64,000 nt of DNA from Desulfomonile sp963700305 (GTDB lineage: Bacteria > Desulfobacterota > Desulfomonilia > Desulfomonilales > Desulfomonilaceae), in contig CAVOXB010000027.1 of the NCBI GenBank assembly GCA_963700305.1, positions 372,001-436,000 on the forward strand, read 5' to 3'. Under the pieces are notes generated by a model. The model saw only the letters and a program-made list of their open reading frames with translations. It was not told where the DNA came from and did not search any database. The position numbers and the translations under genes were made by a program. The stretch's first letter is position 1, and every line of letters starts with the position of its first letter. Positions 1 through 8,541 of the stretch are shown here, one piece after another.

Positions 1-1029
1 TGTCCTCCCCGGTTTGGATTTTTCTATATAGGAAGCTACTTCGCCAGCGGTCCGGATTGCATCGAACATGCTTTCCTCTATGGAGCGAGGTCCTTTGGCC
101 GCTCCGGTAACAAACAGTCCGCTGCGTTTCGAGCCAGCTGCCAAAACATCTGGGCCCAGAAATCCGTCAGCACCGACATTAAGGCCCAAGAGATCTGCCA
201 GTTGCGCCGAAGACTCACCCGCAGCGATGCCTACGCTCAATACCACCAGATCATAAGCCTCGAAAACTCTCTCATCTGTCGGTCCGTGATAAACCAGCTC
301 CGGCCGACCATCCGAATCCTCACGAATCTGAGACGGAATCGCCCTCACGAGCCTCATTTCTTTCTGAGCGGCTAGAAGGCGGGAATCGAAATCGCGGTCA
401 AAAGATTGTATGTCCATGTAGAAAATAGATGCTTCTAATTCCGGAAAACGGTTTCGCAACAATCGGCCTAGTCTCAGTGCGTAAGCACAACACACTCTAG
501 AGCAATAATTAGCCCCAATTTTGGGATCACGACTGCCTACGCATTGTATGAAGGCCACCCTTTTGATGCCTTGACCCAAAGAGTTTGCTCTGAGACGGTA
601 TTCCAGCTCCAGTGAAGTGATTACGCCCGGAATACGGCCGCAACCAAACTGGGGTTTCATCTGAGGGTTGAACGTTGTAAAGCCGGAAGCAATTACAAGC
701 GCTGATGCGTGAACCTGAGTTTGATCAGTGCTACCGATCTTAGAGAGATTGAGCTGCCACCCGTCCTGTGTCATATGAGCTTCGGAAAGCGAGGAGTTCG
801 TCATCGTGAAAACTCTTTTCGAGTTCTTCGCCTTTTGAAGCGTCTCTTCCCACAAGCACGCTCCACAGCGCTGACATTGATCCGTTGCTTTACAACAGAG
901 TCCGGCAGCGTGACCACCCAAGATTTCCTCTTTTTCCAACACGAGTGAGTCAAACCCTAGACGCGCCAATTCTGCAGCGCACGAAAGCCCGCCGATACCG
1001 CCGCCAATAATAACTGCGTCTCGTCTCAT
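1..1029 (-). CDS. hdrA: HdrA-like FAD/4Fe-4S oxidoreductase (C-terminus beyond the window)
   Basis: About 343 residues are visible in one unbroken frame; the rest lies beyond the left edge. The N-terminus carries a dinucleotide-binding motif (GGGIGG, residues 9-14), then a cysteine cluster (C45, C46, C52, C55, C58) and later GSRDP...YCSRVCC (near residues 165-181), the arrangement of HdrA subunits of heterodisulfide reductases. HdrA proteins bind FAD and iron-sulfur clusters and bifurcate or confurcate electrons between ferredoxin, NAD(P)H or H2 and a second acceptor. It lies 178 bp downstream of metV on the same strand, the arrangement of acetogen and sulfate-reducer methylene-tetrahydrofolate reductase complexes. 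I infer electron delivery to that reductase. The exact partner is unknown because the downstream genes (expected hdrB/C, mvhD or metF) are outside the window. Confidence 0.85.
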   Translation of the reverse strand, partial: MRRDAVIIGGGIGGLSCAAELARLGFDSLVLEKEEILGGHAAGLCCKATDQCQRCGACLWEETLQKAKNSKRVFTMTNSSLSEAHMTQDGWQLNLSKIGSTDQTQVHASALVIASGFTTFNPQMKPQFGCGRIPGVITSLELEYRLRANSLGQGIKRVAFIQCVGSRDPKIGANYCSRVCCAYALRLGRLLRNRFPELEASIFYMDIQSFDRDFDSRLLAAQKEMRLVRAIPSQIREDSDGRPELVYHGPTDERVFEAYDLVVLSVGIAAGESSAQLADLLGLNVGADGFLGPDVLAAGSKRSGLFVTGAAKGPRSIEESMFDAIRTAGEVASYIEKSKPGRT

Positions 1030-1207
1030 AAAATTGTCCCATAATTCGGCATTATGAACATTTTTAATCCAGAGCTTGGGAGGCTGAAAATCTCGAAGGA
1101 AAGCCCGATGCAGACAAAAAAAACGGAATCAGGTATTCCTGGTTCATCTCTTCATCAAACGGCATGTCGCAGTGTAAAAGAAATGACTGTCGATCAGCCT
1201 CTGCAGC

Positions 1208-1885
1208 TCAACCCGAGGGAAACCTCTTCTGAAATTCCGGACGAACCACTTTGCCCGGATGTGAGCTTCTATCATAGCTCCTGGGCGGCACTATTTCCAT
1301 AAGAATATCGAGCCGCGATTGCTTTTCCAGCCTTTTGATGATTTGAACCCAGGCACAATCTCTTTCCGAGTCAGTCTCACATTTTCCGTTAGTGGGGCCT
1401 CCACAAGGGCCGTTCAGGAGACTTTTCGCGCACATGGTCACCGGACAGATTCCGCCCGTGATTCCTAGATAACATTGATTGCACGATCTACAGCGCTCAG
1501 TCCACACCCCCGCGTCTTCGGCTACTCCTATGAAGCTGGTATCAACTCCGGGGAAAACAGGAGTCTCCGGGTACGCTTGCGCAAGAAATTGTATGCCTGC
1601 ACCGCAGGCAAGAGATACGACAGCGTCTACTCGGGACACACGATCTCTGAGAAGATACAAAAACTCTCTGTCACACTGGCGCTCAACAGTGGCTGCAGAC
1701 ACTTGCATGTCTTTGCCTTCGACTGAGGCTGCAAGTTTTAGCTGAGTAGCCAGAAGACCTGCTTCCTTTTCACCACCGGCAAGGCACACAGCGACGCACG
1801 TGCCGCAACCCACGACGAGAATTCTCGAGTAATTATTTATCAGGGCTTTGATTTCAGAAAATGGCTTGGGTTGGGCGACTATCAC
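1208..1885 (-). CDS. metV: MetV, methylene-tetrahydrofolate reductase C-terminal-domain protein
   Basis: 225 residues starting at GTG, behind GGAGG at a spacing of about five bases. Two cysteine-rich regions are visible: an N-terminal CGTCVAVC (residues 27-34) and CRSCNQC (132-138) followed by CPVTMC and the signature LLNGPCGGPTNGKCE (about 156-170) and DCAW (177-180). This layout is typical of MetV, the small zinc/iron-sulfur partner of MetF in the Wood-Ljungdahl pathway, which lets MetF use donors other than NADH. The next gene downstream is HdrA-like, supporting a MetFV-Hdr type complex in the cytoplasm. No metF is in the window. The family assignment is firm; participation in CO2 fixation versus oxidative acetyl-CoA breakdown cannot be decided here. 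Confidence 0.88.
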   Translation of the reverse strand: MIVAQPKPFSEIKALINNYSRILVVGCGTCVAVCLAGGEKEAGLLATQLKLAASVEGKDMQVSAATVERQCDREFLYLLRDRVSRVDAVVSLACGAGIQFLAQAYPETPVFPGVDTSFIGVAEDAGVWTERCRSCNQCYLGITGGICPVTMCAKSLLNGPCGGPTNGKCETDSERDCAWVQIIKRLEKQSRLDILMEIVPPRSYDRSSHPGKVVRPEFQKRFPSG

Positions 1886-1993
1886 TCGTACCTCCGTTTC
1901 CGGGACTCCGCCACTTCAAAGGATACTGGATGGAAGCGAGAACTGTCAAGGATGGCAGGTGACATTCACTCGACCTTGTACAGAAAGCACTTT

Positions 1994-2062
1994 GTGGGGC
2001 GGGCTTTCCAGCCTGCCTGCTCTAAAGAGCCAATGATGGCAGGCTGGAAAGCCTGCCCCACG
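1994..2062. repeat. Dispersed palindromic repeat, family A (copy 1)
   Basis: Inverted repeat upstream of metV: GTGGGGCGGGCTTTCCAGCC on one arm, and its near complement GGCAGGCTGGAAAGCCTGCC on the other, with a short spacer. Similar sequences recur at 5392-5453, 30165-30220 and 45182-45207, always between genes. Confidence 0.75.
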
Positions 2063-2146
2063 GCTTGCTCACATCCTCCAACTGCGTTCATCGGTTGCCC
2101 CAGGCTAAAGAAAATATAAGTTTCCCTCGAAATCGGCAAAAGTGGA

Positions 2147-3142
2147 TCAAGGAATTAAAACAGCTCCCGCCGTCAATTCACTATGCTTCATCATGGCAAG
2201 GACTTCGTTAGCTTCATACATAGGAAATTCATTTACTACAGTTCTAATCGGTATTTCAGCTGCTATTTTAAGTAGTTCCGCCGCATCTCGGCGAGTAGTG
2301 TTCGCTACACTGCGTATGGTGCGTTCCCAGTAGAGCAAGCCGTAGTCCATTTCAGGAATCGCTGTCATCGTGATGCCTGCAAGAACCAAAGTCCCTCCCT
2401 TATCCAGAGCCTCCAGAGCGACCGGCACCAACGAGCCCGCAGGAGCAAAAATGATGGACGCGTCCAGCGGTTCAGGAGGCTTTTGATCAGCAGTGCCCAC
2501 CCATGCTGCTCCCAATTCACGCGCCAATTTCTGATGTTTAGAACTTCTGGTAAAAACGTGAACGCGGCAGCCCATTTTTACTGCGACTTGAATCACTACA
2601 TGAGCCGAATTTCCGAATCCGTACATTCCGAGCCTGCCGCCTGGCTTGACGTCACTCAACCTGAGGGCTCGGTAACCGATGACCCCGCCGCACATCAAAG
2701 GAGTTGCCTCCGCATCGGAAAAGACAGACGGAACTGCAAATGCAGATTCTTGCGGAATCACAATGAATTCTGCATACCCGCCGTCCGCGTTATAACCAGT
2801 GAATTTGGCGCTGCTGCAGAGGTTCTCTCTATCCTCAGAACAAAACCTGCATGAACCGCAACTGGAGAAAAACCAAGTGACTCCCACTCTGTGTCCTTTG
2901 CGGTACAAATCAGCACCAGTACCCGTTTTCTCTACAACTCCCACAACCTGGTGGCCGGGAATCACAGGGAGCTTTCTGAGTTCCAGATCTCCTTCCACTG
3001 TATGTAGATCAGTGTGACAGACTCCGCAGGCCGACACCCTGATTAGGATTTGCCCGGGGCCGGGCGCTGGCAAAGGCAATTCCCTTAACCTAAGTGGCTT
3101 TTGCTCTATTGGCGCAGTATGTTCGAGTAACATCGCTTTCAT
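2147..3142 (-). CDS. Zinc-dependent alcohol dehydrogenase family protein
   Basis: 331 residues, ATG preceded by AGGAG. It is a medium-chain zinc dehydrogenase: catalytic zinc region ACGVCHTD (about residues 38-45) and PGHQVVG (62-68), a structural zinc loop CGSCRFCSEDRENLC (C95, C98, C101, C109), and a Rossmann segment GRLGMYGFGNSAHVVIQ around 168-185. Members oxidise alcohols or reduce aldehydes with NAD(P). The usual GHE of the catalytic site reads GHQ here, which also occurs in the AdhA/CAD2-like subgroup, so it is not evidence of inactivity. It stands alone, downstream of the repeat-containing gap at 3143-3376. The substrate cannot be told from sequence. Confidence 0.87.
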   Translation of the reverse strand: MKAMLLEHTAPIEQKPLRLRELPLPAPGPGQILIRVSACGVCHTDLHTVEGDLELRKLPVIPGHQVVGVVEKTGTGADLYRKGHRVGVTWFFSSCGSCRFCSEDRENLCSSAKFTGYNADGGYAEFIVIPQESAFAVPSVFSDAEATPLMCGGVIGYRALRLSDVKPGGRLGMYGFGNSAHVVIQVAVKMGCRVHVFTRSSKHQKLARELGAAWVGTADQKPPEPLDASIIFAPAGSLVPVALEALDKGGTLVLAGITMTAIPEMDYGLLYWERTIRSVANTTRRDAAELLKIAAEIPIRTVVNEFPMYEANEVLAMMKHSELTAGAVLIP

Positions 3143-3220
3143 GAATTACTCCTGAAGCCGAGTTGCAGATTGAATTATAGCGGGTGACAAAATTTTGGCG
3201 GATTGGTGGCGGCTACTTCC

Positions 3221-3286
3221 CGTCATTCCTGCGGAAGCAGGAATCCAGGATCTGGGCCCCGGATCAAGTCCGGGGCGACGGCGTCA
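3221..3286. repeat. Dispersed palindromic repeat, family B (copy 1)
   Basis: Two adjacent small palindromes: CATTCCTGCGGAAGCAGGAATCC (positions 3224-3246) and CCCCGGATCAAGTCCGGGG (3257-3275). The same two-hairpin unit recurs at 8355-8424 and, in reverse order, at 30356-30417. Confidence 0.75.
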
Positions 3287-3376
3287 CTCTCGTAAATCGG
3301 ACAAGACTTTTGGCAACTGCCATAACCTGCTCGGATCAACTATTCACATGGCTTTGGGTCTGATTCGGGATGCTTG

Positions 3377-5275
3377 CTATTTTACGACGTCTGTCGACAA
3401 CGTACTCTTGTCAGTAAAAGTCAGAGTAACCGTAAGTCTTGCATTGGGATCAGACAGCAATCCGTTATCCGCCGCATATAAATGAAGGGTCTTCCTACCG
3501 GAGAGGGGTAACTGCATGGGGCTTGGTTTCGTGTTAACCAGTTTATATATTTCTGGGTAGACTGCCACGCCGAGAAACATTACGGGAGCCTTGGGGTCGC
3601 TGGACCATCTCATTGTTCCATCGGAACCGCTGATGTCCACGCGGGCCAATTTCTTGTCGTCAACCTGGAGCCTCGTGATGAATGTCCCGTCAAGATAGCC
3701 GTCTTTTCCGGGTCTGGTTGATGTGTTCACCAGGTCAGCTACGAAGCCCCTGAATTCAGAAGTCACAACACCTTTCGCCTTGGGAGATTCATCTGTGCCC
3801 GGCACCACGCTGGAAGTGGATGCCGGCTTGAGAAATAACTGCTGGTAAGAGGACCCATCCGCAAGATGGACGATCATCCGGAATTGCTGAGTAGAGGTTG
3901 TCACGTCTCCAGAATCAGCAGCATATATATTGAACTGGACCCGATTATCTACAGGTATTCTAATGGTTCCGTCAGGTTTGTTTAGCAGGGCTGTCGGCGC
4001 GGAACGATAAGCCGCGGCCAGACCCCAGGCTTTGGAGTTCGGTTGAGTGCTCCATTTCCTAGAGGTTCCGCTCGCTGTTTCTATCTCGATCCCTGTGATC
4101 TCATTCTTTGGGATGATTTCTATGTCCAAGCTGAAGACAGCGTCCGCAACACCATCCGGCTTTATGCCTGGATAAGGCCCAACTGCATCTGTAGTGACAA
4201 ATCCTAGCCAGCTCGGCTGAAAATTGACTTTCTTCGAAGCGCCGGCCGGGACCTCCTCCTTCGACTCCTGCGGAGATGCCGAGGCTTTTTGCACCGGACA
4301 CCAGGATACCCCTCCATCACTGAACGTCACAGAAACCCTGTAATTGGTTTTTCCGCCTTCAATGCTGCCGTTGTCAGCGACGTACAAGTTAAGCTCGACC
4401 CGGTCCTGCACGCTAATCCTTACTGTACCGTCGCGGCTGTTCAACAGCTTGACCGGGTCTGACGCCAACGCTACGCCAAGGGCCCCGTTCGGGCTGCTCG
4501 CAATGCTATCCCAGGCGGATTTAACCCCATCCGTGTTTCTGATCTCTACTCCAGTTATTTCCTTGTCTTTGGCTTCCATTGTCAGGACAAATAGTCCGTC
4601 GGCCTTATCGTCACCTGCTATGTTTTTTCCGGGATTGACAGCGTCGTAGTTGGAGACTCCTTTTAACACAGCGGACATTCGGACAGGATAAGCTGCTTGT
4701 TGCGCAGGGGCCTCTTCCGCTGGCCCCGCTTCAATTTTCACGGGCAAAGCCCAAGACGTCCCGTCTGCCGCTATGACTTTGACCTGATATTTGCGATTTT
4801 TGTTGGCAAAATGCCCGTCATCTGTCGCCATGAGCAAGAGATAAGGATCATCCTGAGGATTAATGCGTACTTGTGCAGGTTGGCTGTTTATGATTTGTGA
4901 CGGGGTTTTGGCTTTTGCCACGCCAAGGTAGGCTTCCGGTGCGGTTTTGGCTGAACTCCACACTCCAGGAGGTCCTGAAAGCGTACGGATTTCAATTTCG
5001 GAAATGGTTTGTTCGCCCGGACTGGACTTGAGGCTGAGCGTAAACACCGCGTCGGGTTTGCCATCGGGCTGGGCCTGGTTCTTGCCAACGCGGTCTGTCT
5101 TCTTGACTCCAACGAAAACTGCTTCGCCTCTGGGCTGACTCTGGGCAAAGATCAGTCCTGCAAGGGACAGAAGCGCCCCCGTGAGGAGGAGTCGAAAAAA
5201 CAGCTTGAAAAATGAGGATTTAATAACCAGCCGGAGCCTCCCCTCAACTGGAAAACCAGAAGCCGCAAAATTCAT
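3377..5275 (-). CDS. Secreted protein with four tandem ~130-residue repeats
   Basis: I do not recognise a named family. From the ATG at 5275 (an upstream in-frame start at 5341 would add 22 residues) the protein is 632 residues. A hydrophobic segment near residues 25-45 (FFRLLLTGALLSLAGLIFAQ) looks like an export signal. The mature part is four copies of a beta-rich module. Each has an early DG.xD..F.L segment, then a motif of the type I.xIEI....G...W.S, LGVA, LLN..DGT.RI, L.LYAADNG, and a final V.V.F.DG. Copies begin near FVGVKK, VLKGVS, WLGFVT and FRGFVA. The modular design suggests a periplasmic, surface or carbohydrate-binding role, but this is only inference. It is a single-gene unit between repeats. 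Confidence 0.75.
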   Translation of the reverse strand: MNFAASGFPVEGRLRLVIKSSFFKLFFRLLLTGALLSLAGLIFAQSQPRGEAVFVGVKKTDRVGKNQAQPDGKPDAVFTLSLKSSPGEQTISEIEIRTLSGPPGVWSSAKTAPEAYLGVAKAKTPSQIINSQPAQVRINPQDDPYLLLMATDDGHFANKNRKYQVKVIAADGTSWALPVKIEAGPAEEAPAQQAAYPVRMSAVLKGVSNYDAVNPGKNIAGDDKADGLFVLTMEAKDKEITGVEIRNTDGVKSAWDSIASSPNGALGVALASDPVKLLNSRDGTVRISVQDRVELNLYVADNGSIEGGKTNYRVSVTFSDGGVSWCPVQKASASPQESKEEVPAGASKKVNFQPSWLGFVTTDAVGPYPGIKPDGVADAVFSLDIEIIPKNEITGIEIETASGTSRKWSTQPNSKAWGLAAAYRSAPTALLNKPDGTIRIPVDNRVQFNIYAADSGDVTTSTQQFRMIVHLADGSSYQQLFLKPASTSSVVPGTDESPKAKGVVTSEFRGFVADLVNTSTRPGKDGYLDGTFITRLQVDDKKLARVDISGSDGTMRWSSDPKAPVMFLGVAVYPEIYKLVNTKPSPMQLPLSGRKTLHLYAADNGLLSDPNARLTVTLTFTDKSTLSTDVVK

Positions 5276-5391
5276 CCATAATTGGCAATCTAGTTGACAA
5301 CATTTCGGAATGTCAACTAAAAATTCCCGTCCTAGAAACAAGCATTCAGTTGGAGTGCAATGAGCCTACCGAGAGATCTTGAGCCGTGCGT

Positions 5392-5453
5392 CAGTCTTTC
5401 CAGCCTGCTATTGTTGGCTTTTTTGGACAGGAAAGCTGGAAAGACTGCCCCAC
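5392..5453. repeat. Dispersed palindromic repeat, family A (copy 2)
   Basis: Arms CAGTCTTTCCAGC and GCTGGAAAGACTG separated by about 30 bases. A diverged copy of the element at 1994-2062. It fills the gap between the divergent repeat-protein gene and mtnP. Confidence 0.7.
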
Positions 5454-5560
5454 AAAAGATCTTCCGACACTGATCGCAGCTGTTTGGTTTAACTTTGACA
5501 TGGCGGCTTCACAGATCTTACAATCATTCCCCATTACTTTGTCCATGCGGGAGGCTTGAC

Positions 5561-6346
5561 GTGATAAAAATCGGCATGATCGGAGGGTCGGGCTTCGACG
5601 ATCCTGATTTTCTAACGGACGTGAAGTTGATAAAAAAGGGGACGCCGTTCGGCTCTATTTCGCATGATCTAATGATCGGAAAGGCCGGCGAAACGGAAGT
5701 GTTCATTCTCCTCCGGCACGGAAAAGGGCACAGGATAATGCCTTCGGCGGTGAACTACAGAGCGAACATCTGGGCGCTCAAAGAGATTGGGGTAACCCAC
5801 ATTATTGCGACGAGCGCGTGCGGGTCTCTGCGAGAAGAAATCGAACCCGGACACCTGGTGTTCCCAGATCAGTTCATTGACCGCACCACCTCCCGCAAGA
5901 GCACGTTCTACGAAGGCGATCAGGTAGTTCACATTTCCGTTGCCGATCCATTTTGCGAGAGACTACGGAAAATTCTCAACGACACTGCAAAGTCCGAAGG
6001 AGTAGCTCACCACGAGAAGGGCACGGTCGTCACTATAGAAGGCCCGAGGTTCTCCACACGCGCGGAAAGCCGCATGTTTCGCATGTGGGGTGGGGACATA
6101 ATCAACATGTCCACCGTCCCGGAGGCTGTGCTTGCCAGGGAAGCCGGCATCTGCTACGCGGTAGCAGCCATGAGCACCGACTACGACTGCTGGCACCACA
6201 GCGAAGAGCCTGTTACCTGGGAAATGATAGTAGAGACCATGAATAAGAATGTGGAAAACGTAAAAAGAATCTTTTTCCAGGCCCTTCCCCGCATAAACTA
6301 CGAGGACTGCGAATGCAGGACTGCCATAGAAACCGCTGCAGTTTAA
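5561..6346 (+). CDS. mtnP: S-methyl-5'-thioadenosine phosphorylase
   Basis: 261 residues from a GTG start with GGGAGG about seven bases upstream; a longer in-frame extension from 5495 has no ribosome site and adds non-conserved residues. MTAP/PNP family marks are clear: GMIGGSGFDDP at the N-terminus, RHGKGH, ATSACGSL, TFYEG, EGPRFSTRAESRMFR, NMSTVPEAVLAREAGICY and STDYDCWHH. The enzyme phosphorolyses 5'-methylthioadenosine, the by-product of polyamine or autoinducer synthesis, to adenine and methylthioribose-1-phosphate in the cytoplasm. Adenine deaminase follows 60 bp downstream on the same strand and would use the adenine produced, so the two probably form a purine-salvage operon. Some relatives prefer methylthioinosine or inosine. 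The SxFY region and the ade context favour adenosine derivatives. Confidence 0.92.
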   Translation: MIKIGMIGGSGFDDPDFLTDVKLIKKGTPFGSISHDLMIGKAGETEVFILLRHGKGHRIMPSAVNYRANIWALKEIGVTHIIATSACGSLREEIEPGHLVFPDQFIDRTTSRKSTFYEGDQVVHISVADPFCERLRKILNDTAKSEGVAHHEKGTVVTIEGPRFSTRAESRMFRMWGGDIINMSTVPEAVLAREAGICYAVAAMSTDYDCWHHSEEPVTWEMIVETMNKNVENVKRIFFQALPRINYEDCECRTAIETAAV

Positions 6347-6406
6347 GTTGTGTTCACTTTAAGTAAGGGCGCCTTAGAATGAGCCCAGAGAATTAAGGAG
6401 GGAGTC

Positions 6407-8116
6407 ATGAATGTTGCGGAGCGAATTGTCGCCGCACTGGGTAGCGAGCCAGCGGACTTGCTGCTGAAAAACGCTCGACTTGTAAATGTCTTTTCCGGAG
6501 AGATTCATCCAGTGTCCGTTGCCGTGAAAAAGGGCCTGGTAATAGGTTTTGGAGATTATGAAGCGGCTGAGACAATTGATTTAGACGGACGGTACATTGC
6601 ACCTGGATTTATAGATGGCCACCTTCACCTCGAATCCAGCATGCTCAGCATCCCGGAGTTTGCGAAGAATGTAGTCCCGTGGGGCACCACTTCAGTGGTC
6701 GCGGACCCTCATGAGATAGCCAACGTGATGGGGGTTAAAGGAATACAATATATACTCGATTCCAGTGAAGGGCTCCCTGTTCGGGTTTTCGTCATGTTTC
6801 CCTCGTGCGTGCCGGCCACCCCTTTTGAGACTTCCGGCGCGGAATTGACTCACGCGGATATGATTCCTTATAAAGATCATCCCCGCATCCTGGGCCTGGC
6901 CGAAATGATGAATTTTCCTGGACTGCTCTTTTCAGACCCGGAAATCATCAAAAAGATCGAGGTCTTTCAAAGCAAAGTCCTTGACGGGCACGCTCCGGGT
7001 CTCTCGGGAAAAGGCTTGGCTGCGTACGTCGCTGCTGGCATTGGTTCGGACCACGAATGCACTTCGTTGGATGAGGCCAAAGAAAAGCTCCGCATGGGCA
7101 TGCGCATAATGATCAGGGAAGGTTCCGCTGCCAAGAATCTCGATGCTCTGCTTCCACTCGTAACTGAGCATAATTCCAGAAACCTGTTGTTCGTAACCGA
7201 CGATTTGGACCCTGAAGACATCATGGAGAAAGGTCATTTGAACAGCCTCATACGAACAGCCATAAAGAAAGGGATCGATCCGGTTCGAGCAATTCAAATG
7301 GCCACATTGAATCCCGCCTCGTACTTCAAGTTAAAGGGACTTGGAGGAGTGGCTCCCGGATACACGGCGGACCTGGTAGTGCTGGAAGACCTGGTGGATG
7401 TCAAAGTGACACGAGTGTATCAATCGGGCGTGCTGGTAGCAGAAAACGGCAAGACAACCGCCGTGGTTAAGCGACACGGCAGCGAGCTCCCCAAGAGCAT
7501 CAACGTGGATTGGGGCAAGGCGAGCGATTTGTCCATTGAAGCTCTAGGAAACACGGTAAACATCATTGGAGTTGTTCCGGGCCAGATCGTCACCAGACGA
7601 ATCATTGAGAAAGCTCCGATCTCGGATGGAAAAGTGGTGGCAGATCCAGACAGAGATATTCTCAAGATTGCGGTAATCGAGCGTCACAAAGGCACAGGAG
7701 CACATTGCGTGGGGCTGATTCGAGGATTCGGCCTCAAGAGCGGAGCTATCTCAAGCACCGTTGCTCACGATTCCCATAACATTATAGTAGTTGGTGCAAA
7801 AGAAGAGGATATGCTCATGGCTGCTCGCGAAGCGGCTGATATGGGGGGCGGAATGGCCGCGGTGGAGAATGGTCAAGTGCGTGCAAAATTGCCCCTTCCC
7901 ATTGCCGGGCTGATGTCGGATGCTGGAATTGAATCTGTGCGCGCAGCTCTGGTGGAACTCGGCCATGCGGCAACGGGAATGGGATGCAATTTGGAGAATC
8001 CCTTTGCAACGCTTTCTTTCATGGCGCTCACTCCAATACCTGAGCTAAAACTGACCGACCAAGGGTTGTTTGATTCCTCAAATTTCAGATTTATTTCATT
8101 GTTCGACGAGTCTTGA
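6407..8116 (+). CDS. ade: Adenine deaminase
   Basis: 569 residues, the usual length for Ade, with AAGGAGGGAGTC just before the ATG. Amidohydrolase marks: metal-binding GFIDGHLHLESSM (H72, H74), the PHEIANVMG segment, DGHAPGLSGKGL, the GSDHECTS loop, and FVTDDLDPEDI. The C-terminal cyclase-like domain has AHDSHNIIVVGA and GGGMAAV. It hydrolyses adenine to hypoxanthine and ammonia in the cytoplasm. It is co-directional with mtnP, giving a route methylthioadenosine to adenine to hypoxanthine. The frame is intact throughout. No other function fits as well, and the family assignment is firm. Confidence 0.95.
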   Translation: MNVAERIVAALGSEPADLLLKNARLVNVFSGEIHPVSVAVKKGLVIGFGDYEAAETIDLDGRYIAPGFIDGHLHLESSMLSIPEFAKNVVPWGTTSVVADPHEIANVMGVKGIQYILDSSEGLPVRVFVMFPSCVPATPFETSGAELTHADMIPYKDHPRILGLAEMMNFPGLLFSDPEIIKKIEVFQSKVLDGHAPGLSGKGLAAYVAAGIGSDHECTSLDEAKEKLRMGMRIMIREGSAAKNLDALLPLVTEHNSRNLLFVTDDLDPEDIMEKGHLNSLIRTAIKKGIDPVRAIQMATLNPASYFKLKGLGGVAPGYTADLVVLEDLVDVKVTRVYQSGVLVAENGKTTAVVKRHGSELPKSINVDWGKASDLSIEALGNTVNIIGVVPGQIVTRRIIEKAPISDGKVVADPDRDILKIAVIERHKGTGAHCVGLIRGFGLKSGAISSTVAHDSHNIIVVGAKEEDMLMAAREAADMGGGMAAVENGQVRAKLPLPIAGLMSDAGIESVRAALVELGHAATGMGCNLENPFATLSFMALTPIPELKLTDQGLFDSSNFRFISLFDES

Positions 8117-8541
8117 TAGTTTCGCGAATGGACGAATGTGATCCAAACCCCTGCGTCTCGTCTGCCACGACAGCTATTTTGCGCGTCCATGCGGAAACGC
8201 GCGAATCAATGGCTCGAGGAAAAGCGCCCTTAGGAGTCAAAAAATAACGCACGCGTTATGGTAATGTTGGGCGACCTTGAGGTGGCTACGAAATGGCGCA
8301 ATGGCCGTCAGTAGGGGTCGGCGTCCTGCCGGCCCAATGTTGTTGACTTTTGCCGTCATTCCGACGGAAGTCGGAATCCAGGCCGTTCAATGTTTTCTGG
8401 ACCCCGGCTTTCGCCGGGGTGACGACGTGGGCTGAGGTCACCCTATTTAACTCAACAGTATTGGGAAGCCGGCCCGAGGCAAGACTGCCTTATATTGACG
8501 CCGATGGCAAAAACGCCTCGAATATTTTCTCTGATCAACAT
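8117..8541. other. Intergenic region with repeats
   Basis: A 425-base gap between the convergent ade and the hydrolase-like gene. It holds a family B repeat (8355-8424) and, near 8303-8335, a fragment of family D (GGGGTCGGCGTCCTGCCGGCC). I see no credible gene or terminator. Confidence 0.6.
8355..8424. repeat. Dispersed palindromic repeat, family B (copy 2)
   Basis: Hairpins CATTCCGACGGAAGTCGGAA and CCCCGGCTTTCGCCGGGG with a short linker. Same architecture as 3221-3286. Confidence 0.75.

Noticed and set aside
2147..3142. GHQ in place of GHE as a sign of an inactive dehydrogenase
   Set aside because: The Gln form is found in related active zinc dehydrogenases, so it is not a reliable sign of loss.
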